Source of the DNA: Pycnococcus provasolii | Lineage: Eukaryota; Chlorophyta; Pseudoscourfieldiophyceae; Pseudoscourfieldiales; Pycnococcaceae | Assembly (NCBI GenBank): GCA_938743325.2 | Contig: OW568881.1 | Span: 248,001-312,000 of the forward strand | Length of the DNA: 64,000 bases | Direction of reading: 5' to 3' | Shown: in pieces, positions 29,049 to 38,700 of the stretch | Numbering within the stretch: the stretch's first letter is position 1 | How the letters are laid out: each line of letters starts with the position of its first letter | The notes under the pieces: model-generated | Database searches by the model: none | The model's input: only the letters and a program-made list of their open reading frames with translations | Told to the model about the DNA's origin: nothing | Position numbers and translations under genes: made by a program

Positions 29049-31280
29049 ATGGCCGATATAACAGCAATGAGCAAGTTTCTCAAGTTGGCCGCACGCTCGC
29101 TCTTCGAGCAAGTCGACACGAACGGCGACGGCGTTCTGTCCCTGCACGAACTACGCGCGTGGCTTGAGAAGAACGGTGAAGAGACGCTCGGAAACTCGCT
29201 CTTCTCTGCTTTGGATACGGATGGTGACGGTGTCGTGTCACTGGAGGAATTCTCTGAGGGATTTGAACAGGTCATTAAGCATAAAAAGGATACGCCTGGT
29301 TCAACCGAGCACGTGTTTCCTCAACTCAGTGTGCGTCTTGCTTGGCTGAGACGATTCGCGGACTCGTGCAAGGGCAAGAAGTACACGTGGACTGCGACAC
29401 ACCACCTTAAGGCGGAACATGGCGGTGGTAAAGATGACGTCTTGCAAATCAACGTGGACACCCTTTCAGAACACCGCGAGCGCATGAACGCCGCAGGCAA
29501 AGACGGCGACGGTATGCAAACCACTGTGCAGTATGTCGACATCCCGTTCGAACTCATGACGACAAACGAAGTGTGTTTTGGTATCGTTAAGCCTGCGACA
29601 GAACAAGTCAAAACATCGTACGCAGACATGCTCAAAAATACACAACCGCACGAAGTGCAAGACGCGACATTGTTCGTTTCGCACGCCTGGAAGTACACAT
29701 TCGTGAATGTCGTTGACGCGCTTAGCAGCCTCTCCGAGAATGCATACGTGTGGTTCGACGTGTTCACCGTCAACCAGCACACGAGCTTGCAAGTGCCGCC
29801 CGACTGGTGGTTCACGACGTTCAAGGAGGCTGTCGCGAGTATCGGACACACCGTGCTGGTATTGATGCCTTGGGACGATCCAATTCCGCTGACGCGCGCG
29901 TGGTGCATCTGGGAGATTCTAAGTACGATTGATGACAGCAAGGCGAAGCTTGAGATTTGCTTGCCGGCGGTGGAGCAGAAGGCGTTCGCTGACTTCTTGG
30001 TCGATGAAGGAGCAGACAAGGTGATTGTGAAGATGGTTGGCATGGACGTGCAACGTGCCGAGGCGTGGAAGAAGGAGGATCGTGACGCCATTCTCAATGC
30101 GGTGAAAGTGTATCCAGGAGGCGCGTCAGAGGTGAACAAGCTCATCAAAGATCAGATGCGAAACTGGGTCGTTGAGAGTGCGAAACGTGCATTGGATACG
30201 CTGGATGCGGAGAAACGAGCGACATCTAAGCTGTTGATGCACGTGGCGATCTTGCTCGATGAACAAGGCAAGTACGCCGACGCCGAGCCTCTGTACCGCG
30301 AGGCGCTCGACGGTCGTCGTCGCGAGCTCGGCGATGCGCATCCAAGCACGCTCGACTCCATCAGCAACCTCGCGATCTTGCTCTCAGATCAAGGCAAGTA
30401 CGCCGACGCCGAGCCTCTGTACCGCGAGGCGCTCGACGGGTATCGTCGCGAGCTTGGCGATGCGCATCCAAAGACGCTTATGTCCTTCAACAACCTCGCG
30501 ATCTTGCTCCAGAATCAAGGCAAGTACGCCGATGCCGAGCCGCTGTATCGCGAGGCGCTCGACGGATATCGTCGCGAGCTCGGCGATGCGCATCCGAACA
30601 CGCTCGCCTCCATCAACAACCTCGCGAGTTTGCTCAAGAATCAAGGCAAGTACGACGACGCCGAGCCGCTGTACCGCGAGGCGCTCGACGGTAATCGTCG
30701 CGAGCTCGGCGATGCGCATCCGAACACGCTCGCGTCCATCAGCAACCTCGCAAACTTGCTCTCAGATCAAGGCAAGTACGCCGACGCCGAGGTGCTGCAC
30801 CGCGAGGCGCTCGACGGTCGTCGTCGCGAGCTCGGCGATGCGCATCCAGACACGCTTGCGTCCATCCACAACCTCGCGATCTTGCTCAAGAATCAAGGCA
30901 AGTACGCCGACGCCGAGCCGCTGTATCGCGAGGCGCTCGACGGTCGTCGTCGCGAGCTCGGCGATGCGCATCCAAGCACGCTCGGCTCCATCAACAACCT
31001 CGCGATCTTGCTCCGTCAGCAAGGCAAGTACGCCGATGCCGAGCCGCTGTACCGCGAGGCGCTCGACGGTCGTCGTCGCGAGCTCGGCGATGCACATCCA
31101 CAGTACGGCGATTCGTGCTACAATTTCGCAAATTTTCTTAAGAAGCAAGAGAAGTTCGACAACGCTGCTTCTTACTACGACCAAGCGGCGCATGCCTACG
31201 AGCAGAGCTACGGCGCAGACCACGAGGAGACGCGTGATGCACGTACAAAAGCCGATACATGCCGCAAGCACGCTATGTAA
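29049..31280 (+). CDS. EF-hand / TIR-like / kinesin-light-chain-type TPR protein
   Basis: The 743-residue product has three parts. Residues 22-68 contain two canonical calcium-binding EF loops, DTNGDGVLSLHE and DTDGDGVVSLEE. A central domain (about 160-330) contains LFVSHAWKYTF, WFDVFTVNQH, a GHTVLVLMPWDDP strand and TRAWCIWEI, a pattern like the TIR-like or SHAWKY-type domains found in protist signalling proteins. Residues about 400-735 hold eight 42-residue TPRs of the kinesin-light-chain type (unit GKYADAEPLYREALDG), seven nearly identical. Calcium sensing, an effector-like domain and a repeat scaffold suggest a signalling protein without the NTPase of NLR proteins. The ATG at 29049 follows GTG; the next in-frame ATG is six codons inside. 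Confidence 0.8.
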   Translation: MADITAMSKFLKLAARSLFEQVDTNGDGVLSLHELRAWLEKNGEETLGNSLFSALDTDGDGVVSLEEFSEGFEQVIKHKKDTPGSTEHVFPQLSVRLAWLRRFADSCKGKKYTWTATHHLKAEHGGGKDDVLQINVDTLSEHRERMNAAGKDGDGMQTTVQYVDIPFELMTTNEVCFGIVKPATEQVKTSYADMLKNTQPHEVQDATLFVSHAWKYTFVNVVDALSSLSENAYVWFDVFTVNQHTSLQVPPDWWFTTFKEAVASIGHTVLVLMPWDDPIPLTRAWCIWEILSTIDDSKAKLEICLPAVEQKAFADFLVDEGADKVIVKMVGMDVQRAEAWKKEDRDAILNAVKVYPGGASEVNKLIKDQMRNWVVESAKRALDTLDAEKRATSKLLMHVAILLDEQGKYADAEPLYREALDGRRRELGDAHPSTLDSISNLAILLSDQGKYADAEPLYREALDGYRRELGDAHPKTLMSFNNLAILLQNQGKYADAEPLYREALDGYRRELGDAHPNTLASINNLASLLKNQGKYDDAEPLYREALDGNRRELGDAHPNTLASISNLANLLSDQGKYADAEVLHREALDGRRRELGDAHPDTLASIHNLAILLKNQGKYADAEPLYREALDGRRRELGDAHPSTLGSINNLAILLRQQGKYADAEPLYREALDGRRRELGDAHPQYGDSCYNFANFLKKQEKFDNAASYYDQAAHAYEQSYGADHEETRDARTKADTCRKHAM
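30244..31130 (+). repeat. Tandem 126-bp coding repeats (TPR array)
   Basis: Seven consecutive 126-base units encode the TPRs of the preceding gene. Blocks such as gccgacgccgagcc and cgcgagctcggcgatgcgca are identical or nearly so in every unit, including at synonymous sites, which points to recent duplication or gene conversion. Confidence 0.85.
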
Positions 31281-31304
31281 TACTATGTACACTATTTCCA
31301 TTCC

Positions 31305-31526
31305 ATGATGTCGGTCCCCACCCACGTCCTCGAAACAACTCGAAACCATGTCAAGTCACGTCATAGACTAGTCTCGCACCGCCTTGCACACGTGACGGGC
31401 GATGATCGCATCCTCTTCTGCCAGGACGGCGTCGTGATGGAGGATGGAAAGCACAGCGAGCTGAGCGTGAAGCCCGGCGGGCTGTACGCGGACCTCATTA
31501 AGTCGATCGAAGTGGACGACGATTGA
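31305..31526 (+). pseudogene. Orphan C-terminal fragment of an ABC transporter nucleotide-binding domain
   Basis: From about 31374 the frame reads SHRLAHVTGDDRILFCQDG and then EDGKHSELSVKPGGLYADLI. This is the H-loop to C-terminus of an ABC exporter ATPase (SHRL, then a D-loop-distal tail with GxHxEL and GLYAxL). Walker A, Walker B, the signature motif and all membrane spans are missing. A tag precedes the homologous part, so it may descend from the last exon of such a gene. It starts only 25 bases after the TPR gene, which leaves no room for upstream exons. I read it as a stray duplicated fragment. Confidence 0.7.
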
Positions 31527-31533
31527 AAGCTCT

Positions 31534-31556
31534 ACACACACACACACACACACACA
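31534..31556. repeat. (CA)n microsatellite
   Basis: About eleven AC dinucleotides directly after the stop of the ABC fragment. Confidence 0.9.
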
Positions 31557-31607
31557 GAGTAACTACTATTGTAGGTTTAGGCGACAATCAAATACTATCG
31601 TGTTGTT

Positions 31608-32738
31608 TTACTTCACGCTCTTTAGCGCGTGCACGGCTGCTGTTCCGCCCTTTTTGAGCGCGTTGTACGCGGTGTGCATGCTGTCCTTGCGACCTCCCTT
31701 GTAGTGAAGGATGCGCGTTCGCTCTCTCTTGAGCGTGCTGCCCGCCCCGGAAGGCGTTCGATTCCACATATCCGCGGGCAGCACGAACACCTTGTATCCT
31801 CCGTCCTTCGCGGTGAAGAGCGCGCCGCCCTTCTTGTTCAGGCTGACGTTAATCGCTCGCACGTTTCCTATCGACTCTCCGTATGCGCGCTGGTCGTTTG
31901 TAAACCCAAAGCCTCGTTCGGAAACCCTGCCGCCAGCTTTCTTGGCGGCGGCGTTGCGCGTCTCCCATCCCGCAAGCACGTGCCCGAGAAACTCTGCCGC
32001 GCGCTGATAGCCGTCTGACCGCACGAACTGCACGCCGCCTTGCACAGGCATGCCAGGGTTCTTGCGCGCGGTCAGTCCATAGTCGTACCCACGCCTTGCA
32101 AACAGCTCAGTTATCTTATCGATGACGACAGTGTCACTGTCAAGCATGACGAGATTTGCGTTCCACTTCTCCTTGAATGCCTGCTGCAGGAAAGCGCGGT
32201 ATCCCTTCATTCGCTCGTGCATCAAGTCCGGCGTTCCGATTTTGCTGCCGTCGATGATTTCGTACCTGAGTACGAACGTCTTTGCGTCGATTTTATCGCC
32301 CGCGTCGAACGCCGTTCCCGTGTCTGTGATGATGGCTGTGCACGCCTCCGGGTGTACCACCTTCGCGCTTGCGAACGTGATCCATGCGGGGCTCTTGTGG
32401 CATCCGTTGCACCTTTCGCCTCGCTTCCTCTTCCACCCATCTGGCCTGGTAGCTAGGAAGGATGCGAATATGAGCGGGCACGCCTGAATATCTTCCACGG
32501 TCGGCGCTTCGTGTCCTCCTGTGGATCCCGGCGGTCCTCCTGACGATCCACCATCAGCAAGAAGCAGACGAGAAGATGAGCGGTGGTGAGGCAAAGTCTC
32601 GCCCCTCACAGACGCGAAAGAATGATCATCCACCACCAACACCGAAGAACCACTCACCACAGCTGGGAGCGAGCACAAGACCAAACCAATAACAACAGCA
32701 ACCCACAAGAAACAAGCGGCCCTTGCTTTTAAGGCCAT
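31608..32738 (-). CDS. Secretory-pathway glycosyltransferase-like protein with DxD motif
   Basis: I use the ATG at 32738, which starts a signal sequence or signal anchor (ACFLWVAVVIGLVLCSLPAVVSG); an in-frame ATG at 32879 would add 47 less plausible residues. The 376-residue product has features of a GT-A fold: KEKWNANLVMLDSDTVV with an SDT metal-binding-like DxD near residue 198, PVQGGVQFVRSDGYQRA, the late block GFTNDQRAYGES and a C-terminal HYKGG. This matches algal nucleotide-diphospho-sugar transferase-like proteins of the Golgi that decorate wall glycoproteins. Two CxxC-like cysteines occur at CNGCHK. The exact family and sugar are unknown. Confidence 0.6.
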   Translation of the reverse strand: MALKARAACFLWVAVVIGLVLCSLPAVVSGSSVLVVDDHSFASVRGETLPHHRSSSRLLLADGGSSGGPPGSTGGHEAPTVEDIQACPLIFASFLATRPDGWKRKRGERCNGCHKSPAWITFASAKVVHPEACTAIITDTGTAFDAGDKIDAKTFVLRYEIIDGSKIGTPDLMHERMKGYRAFLQQAFKEKWNANLVMLDSDTVVIDKITELFARRGYDYGLTARKNPGMPVQGGVQFVRSDGYQRAAEFLGHVLAGWETRNAAAKKAGGRVSERGFGFTNDQRAYGESIGNVRAINVSLNKKGGALFTAKDGGYKVFVLPADMWNRTPSGAGSTLKRERTRILHYKGGRKDSMHTAYNALKKGGTAAVHALKSVK

Positions 32739-33622
32739 CACGCGGATGGATCCCGGCCTTGAAAGCGTCTTAACCACCGAGAAGTCCCTATGAGTAGAGA
32801 GAGAGACGCCACTTATCACGCGTGGATGAACTGGTGTATGAACGCCATGGCCCGGAAGGCCATAGAAGACGAAGGCCATCACTTATAACTATTAGTAAAG
32901 TTAGCGAGCGCGAGAGAATCGATTGCCACAACTTTGCGATCAACTCAACAAACGGGATGCGGGAATAAGATGGGAAAAAAAGAGGGGGGGGGAGGTTTTC
33001 CAAAGAATTTTCAAGAAGATGTTGGTTTTTTTGTTTGTTGGGGGATACACTGCAGTGCACTATCGTACGTAAGGGTTATGAGCACTATTGTACTGATTGC
33101 TGAAGCCTGAAGCCTGAAGTCCTGAAGTACTGTAATGTGCGGAACACGTAACCTTAAGTAGTTAAGTTAGTCTAAGGTACCTGTGCGGAACTCGGCCGGC
33201 CGGCGGAAAACTCGCATCCGTCGGCGGAACAAAACATAACACGAACGAAGCTCATGGTCCCTGGTCCCTTCACTTGTGGAAGGGTTGAAACTTAAAAAAA
33301 CGGTTTCAACTTTCAACGGGTCCCGATGGTTTTTGAATATGTAAAACCTATGGATAGAGACATAGATTTAAGGTTAACCATAGGCGCTCTTGCGATCCTT
33401 CTCGAGCGGATATCGGAGAGATGCCGTCCGGAGATTACAGACTTTACAGTACCGCAAGCATTGCGAATGATCTATTGTAATGATAAATGCCCCGCCCGCG
33501 ATCTATGTCAAGTTGTCAACAATGAACGATCTACGGATGGCACCGCGTTCCGCAATTCCCCCCCCCCCCCCCCCCCCCCCCCCTCAAACCTCGTGAATTT
33601 GTTGTCAAAGCACCATTCAAAG
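32739..33622. other. Intergenic region, no gene recognised
   Basis: Relatively AT-rich. Short repeats of ctgaagcctgaag occur near 33105. A run of 26 C at 33558-33583 lies just beyond the protease stop codon. A frame from 33326 reads open for about 80 codons before the C-run but is not protein-like enough to call. Confidence 0.4.
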
Positions 33623-34840
33623 CTAAATGAGCAGCGCTGCGATGGTGGCCAAAACAGCAAGCACGCTCGCGATGGCGAAGCTCGAGGATGTGCCCGGCAT
33701 TGTCGTCGGATCGGGAAGCTCGCCGATCGGCGGCGGTGACATCGTCGGCATCGTCGTCGTCGTCGGCATCGGCATCGTCGTCGGCGCGGTCGTCGTCGTC
33801 GGCGCGGTCGTCGTCGGCGCGGTCGTCGTCGGCGCGGTCGTCGGCGCGGTCGTCGTCGTCGGCGCGGTCGTCGGCATCGTCGTATTCGGCGCGGTCGTCG
33901 GCGCGGTCGTCGTCGGCGGCGTCGGCGTCGGACCCGGAGCCGGGCCTGGCGAAGGCGCTCCCGAGGAGGCAAAGGGCAGGTTCGGTTCCTTGCTGAGGAG
34001 CCACTGCTTATAGTTGCTGACGCGCGCGTACACACCAGGATACTGCGACATGGCACATCCGTATCCCCACGAGACGACGCCAACGAGCACGCGTACGTTC
34101 GCGTCAGAACGGTGCGTCGAAAAGAGCGGTCCGCCGGAATCGCCTTGACAGCTATCTTTGCCGGAACTCGCTGCGCACACCATGGCCGCCTCGTTGACCG
34201 AGCCATCGTACGAATTCGGGCCGTTGCACGTCGAGTGCGCAACGACGTTGACACCGACTTCGTGCGGTTTTTCGGGGAACGACTGACCACCGCTGCGGTC
34301 GGTGTCACCCCAGCCGGCGGTTTTCACGGCTGTTCTAGCGGCATCGTACCCATCGTCATCAAGCACGGCGACCTTTCCAAAGGAAGCAAAGCTCGGGATG
34401 GGTTCCTCAAGCTCGAGCAGCGCGATGTCATTCATATAGGTACTTGCGTCGTAGTTCTCGTGGTTGATCAAAGTCTTGACGTTGATCCGCTTGGAGCCTT
34501 CAGACGCAGGGGTTGTCGTTAGGTCGTGGCGCCGCACTTCGACGGCAAGCGCGGAAGCTGAGCGTCCCGTGCAGTGCGCCGCCGTGACGACCCACGTAGG
34601 TGTTAGGGCAGTCGCTCCGCAAATCTGACAGTCCCATGACGAACCTGGCCGGCAATAGCTCTTCATAATCAGAGCCGTCAGGAACGGATAGTTGAACGGT
34701 GGCGAAATTTCCGAGCCTCCAATGATGTGGATTCCCGGCACGGACGTGTTCGCCAAGGCGGCCATGGACACGTTCATGCCCGCTTGCACCGTCGACAGAG
34801 ACGCCGCAGAGCACGCGAGCACGAGCACGGCTAGACGCAT
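33623..34840 (-). CDS. Surface trypsin-like serine protease with Thr/Pro stalk
   Basis: Starting at the ATG at 34840, which begins a signal peptide (MRLAVLVLACSAASLSTVQA), the product has 405 residues. It is a chymotrypsin-family (S1) protease: activation site IIGGSEISP, catalytic His in TAAHC (about 88), Asp in NDIALLELE (about 136) and Ser in DSCQGDSGGPL (about 233); the Asp six residues before the Ser suggests trypsin-like specificity. After about residue 310 comes a Pro/Thr-rich stalk of TTAPTT-type repeats, and the protein ends with a hydrophobic tail (FAIASVLAVLATIAALLI) with no charged end. This suggests GPI anchoring or a single span at the cell surface. The repeats in the stalk are encoded by gtcgtcggcg-type simple sequence. 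Confidence 0.9.
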   Translation of the reverse strand: MRLAVLVLACSAASLSTVQAGMNVSMAALANTSVPGIHIIGGSEISPPFNYPFLTALIMKSYCRPGSSWDCQICGATALTPTWVVTAAHCTGRSASALAVEVRRHDLTTTPASEGSKRINVKTLINHENYDASTYMNDIALLELEEPIPSFASFGKVAVLDDDGYDAARTAVKTAGWGDTDRSGGQSFPEKPHEVGVNVVAHSTCNGPNSYDGSVNEAAMVCAASSGKDSCQGDSGGPLFSTHRSDANVRVLVGVVSWGYGCAMSQYPGVYARVSNYKQWLLSKEPNLPFASSGAPSPGPAPGPTPTPPTTTAPTTAPNTTMPTTAPTTTTAPTTAPTTTAPTTTAPTTTTAPTTMPMPTTTTMPTMSPPPIGELPDPTTMPGTSSSFAIASVLAVLATIAALLI

Positions 34841-35726
34841 GGCGTTGGTAGAATGAAGAATGAATTGCGCTACGAGTAGTGGACTCGAGTGTGGACTCGG
34901 GAATCCGAACACTCCTGGGGCCACCAGGCACCAGCTGAAGCGGAGTGCGACAGGCCTCCGAAAGTCGCCGAACCAACCACGTGTCAGTCTGCACGCAGAC
35001 CAGTCCCGGACGACTGGGCGAGGCTTTTGACAGAGCGAAGGTGCACTCGTGTACTTGCACTTTAGTCACTTGCACAATGCACAGCACAGATCAGTTGACC
35101 ACATGCACTGATCACTCACTGATGGCAACTACCCGAATTTTCCTTCCTGAAATTCACGCACACGCAGGGAGGGCAACTTACTACCCGTATCCCCTACCTT
35201 TACCAAACTTCCGGCGAGAAAAAACAGAGGTGAGGTGGTTGGGCGATCTCTCCCCTGGCCCTACCCGGTAGGAATTCCTTTCCCCTTTTCAACGGCCAGC
35301 CTGGGGAACCTAGCGTAGCGTATGATGCGTGACATAATGTATCCCCGGAATAAATGGCGTGACGTATCACGTACAGTACTGTATGTGACCTTTATCTAAC
35401 GTTATCCTATGTACAGTATGTACAGTACATACTTACTGTAGTTGTAGTTGGTAGTTGGTAGTTGGTGCATATTGGGTAAACAATTTCAATGTTTTTTTGT
35501 AACTTTTCTTTCGAATTGGAATTTCAAACAAATCATCCACACATGATTAAGCAAATCAACTTTAAGTTCAACCAACGTCGTTGTTGTTATTGCCTGATCC
35601 CTCATTATCTGTCTCTCTCTTTCTCTCTCTCTGTCTCTCTCGGCCTCTGTCTCTCCCTGTGCCTCCTCGAATCAACATTCAACGTTCTCATATCGTCAAG
35701 GACATGCATCCTACGATCATGACCGC
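34841..35726. other. Intergenic region, simple-sequence rich
   Basis: It contains gtagttg repeats near 35440-35465 and a ctctctgt-rich pyrimidine tract at 35610-35660. Short gtacagta-type palindromes are scattered near 35370-35435. No gene is seen. Confidence 0.4.
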
Positions 35727-38700
35727 TTAAAACTTAAACTTCACCTGACCTGGCCTGTTCGGGTCAGACGTCGTCTCCTCAAGCTCCTGCTCCTTGATCA
35801 GGTCGTCGGAAGTCTCCGAGAGATTCGATCGTGTCGACCCACCCTTGCGGCGCGTCCAGCCGGGAAGCCAGCTGCTACCAGCCTTGTTCTTTCCATCGCC
35901 ACCGTTCTCCTTACCCTTCTTGCCCGGCTTCGGACGCGAGGCGGCACCCTGGCCGAAGCGGAACGACTCCGAGCCGCCACCGTCCGTTGGCAATGAGGGA
36001 CCTGCTGCACTGCCACCGTTCGCCGAGGCCCATGCGACGCCAGCCTTGATCGCGCGACCGGCGAACGAGTCCACAGTTCGCGGGTACCCAGCCTGGCGCA
36101 GTGAGGCTCTTGCAGCCTTCTCGCCAGACAGCAGAGTCTCGGACACTGCTTCGCCCGCACCGAGCCGCAGTTCACTTGCCTGAAGATATGCACCGAGTGC
36201 TGCGAGTGCCCATGGGTATCGAGCAGTCTCCGAGGTCGCATTCAGTGCAGCGGGAAGATTTGCGATCTCGCTTTCAGGAACGGCAACGGTGCTCGGCACG
36301 CCACGGCTCGTCAGTTCCATGAAGTGTGATGCCAGCGCTTCAAGCGCACCTGCAGCGCTAAGTGGGGCGGACTCGTGCGCCATCGCATCAGCACCATGGC
36401 GCCCCAGCTCGGTTGTCGTGAGCAGCTGGATGGATGCACCGCCACCACTGGCTCCATAGCCTGCGCCCTCCTCAGGAATTGCTTCGAAGCGGCTACCACC
36501 ACGCTTGTGTGCCCCAGGGTGGCTTGGCTCCGTCTCGCGCCGAGCGGGCGTCTCCTCCACTCCCTTCGACTCGTTCGCAGCCTGTTGGACGCGGGTTGCT
36601 TCCGTAACCATCGTGCCATCCGTGACAGTCGACAATGCCCGTGCAAAGGAGATGGTTGACACTTGCACACCCATTTCCTTCGCGAGCGAGTCGAGCGCCG
36701 ATAGCAGCACGGTGTGAAGACTCGCCTCATCCGACTTTCGTACACCATCCACCTTCTCCTCGTCAACGGCAACCAGGCTTGCGTTACGCGCGGCGGTTGC
36801 GTTCGAAGGTTCAAGGCTTGCAGCGAACGTGAAGGCGGCAAATGCTGCTGCAGTCGGCATTGGTGGCGGCGTTGACCTTGGATCATTCTCCGACGCAAGG
36901 AAGCGAACTCCAAGGTTTGTGAGAGCGCTGCTACGCGTTCGTCGAGTCGCATTTCGCGTCGACAGCGAGAGTAGTGTCGCGCGAAGGCTTCTACGGTTGC
37001 CTCGCAGCGCGTCCTCGCCAAGTGCCACGTGATGGTTGGCATGAAGAACGCCCAAATTGTACAACGCAGCAGCGGCGATGTGCGTATCTGGCGCGAGCGC
37101 CACAGCCTCGTGAAGGAGGTCCTTCGCATCCTTCGCGCACGACGACGGACCTCCCGCAGCGGCGGCGGCAAGCTGCGCCTTTGCCTGCTCCAAACGCTTC
37201 GCTGCGTTCTCAAAGCCCTGCGCACTCGGCTCGAGCTTTGGTGCCACGGCCTGTCGGGCACTTGGCGTACCATCCGGTGGAAGCGGCTGCTGATTCTTCG
37301 TGTTCGCTTTCTTTCCCTCCATTTTCTCTGGGATGGGCGCCTGCGTAAGCGTGGCTGCCGGAGCCTTGGGCGGCGATGGCGCCACCACCACCTCTTCTGG
37401 TTGAGAGGCTTCCTCAGCTGCTGCCTCTTCCGCGGCATTTTCCTCAGCGCGGACGCTCGCCGAAGTTTTGCGTGCAGAGTGGCCTCGCATGTGCTTTTGG
37501 ATGACGGTCGCTGCATCCTCCCGCCGGCTCATCACAGGGCGCTTCGGGCGCTGCGGGGTCGTAGCCCTAATTTCCTCAATCACCGCCTTGCGCTCCTCGA
37601 TCTGAGACTTGACATTTGCCGCAGCTTGCATGGTTTTATCGCGCGCAGATTCAACAATCTGCTCCTGCGTGATATCCTGGTACCTGGACGCCACAATGCG
37701 AAGCGTCTCGCGACGCCCTAGCATGCCGCGAGCGTGGCGCTGAATAATCACGGCGGCCTCATCTTCCGTCTGAGGCTGAGGCTTCGACGTCGCCTCGCCG
37801 TTGTGACGCGCGACGCTCGCGGGGCTTGCACCCACCCAGAAAAAGTCCTTCACACGCTCCGTGAGACTCTTCTGAGATTTCTGTGAGTTCTGCGAGGTTG
37901 TGGGGCTTGCTTCCTTCGGGGTTCCTTTGCCCGTCATACGCGCAAATATGCCACCTCCATGTGTCTGGGGCGATGCATCACCTTCCTTCTTGCTGGCAGG
38001 CACGGCTCCACCGGCGGGCATCGGAGGGGGGGCAAGATCTCCCTGCTCCTGCATCTGCTTCACTCGGTCACGCACGCCCCCGCCGCGCCCCGCCGCGGAG
38101 GCAAGTCCAGGGGTGAGCGCTTGGGTGTTTGTGCCATCGCCAGTCGTGTCGACAGCCACTGCGTCAAACTTCGAGGTGAGCGAGGACACACGGCCGCCGT
38201 GGTACTCCGGTGCATCGCCAGATGGTCGATCTGGCTCCACGACGGAAGCTTCAATCAACGGGAGCGTCTCGCTGGTCCCAGTCTCCGCCGCTCCTTGCCC
38301 ATCCTCCGCCGATGGTAGCGCCACAATAACATCCCCGTGCGATGTGGCGGTGTCGCCCGCCACATCCGCGGTGGCGGTGTCGTCCGAGGAGGTGCTGCCC
38401 GATGCGTTTCCGTCGTTGGACCTGGACGCCTCCAGCAGCGATACTTGGCGACCAAATGAGCTGCAGCTGCGAAGTGCAGATTGTGCCTTCTCTGACGCAT
38501 ACATGCGATATGCAACCAAGCCGATACCACCAAGGATCACGACGAAAACTGCGACGGCGATGCCAACGCCCTCGACGATGCTCATGTCGCCCGGGCGGCT
38601 GCCGCTCGGTATCGTGGTGGTCGTAGTTGGCGCCTCCGGCTGGGGCAAGATCGGACTTGTTTTTGGCAACCAAATGAGCGAGGATGCCGCGACATCCCTT

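Noticed and set aside
30244-31130. Regular repeats that might suggest a CRISPR array
   Set aside because: The units are contiguous coding TPRs without spacers, in a eukaryotic gene. The 56-base array at 45841 also has no spacers.
30259-31308. A 349-codon plus-strand frame of Arg/Ser/Thr-rich repeats
   Set aside because: It is an out-of-frame reading of the 126-base TPR units; the correct frame gives clear TPRs.
33326-33560. Open plus-strand frame of about 80 codons before the C run
   Set aside because: No domain, AT-rich context and no conserved pattern; too weak to call.
33508-34308. Arg-rich frame (and an Asp/Ala-rich sister frame) over the protease stalk
   Set aside because: These are alternate frames through the simple-sequence stalk; the trypsin frame has the catalytic triad.
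36311-37516. A 401-codon minus-strand frame inside the pherophorin gene
   Set aside because: It is in another frame of the same strand, very Arg-rich and low in structure, while the 1970-residue frame has recognisable domains throughout.
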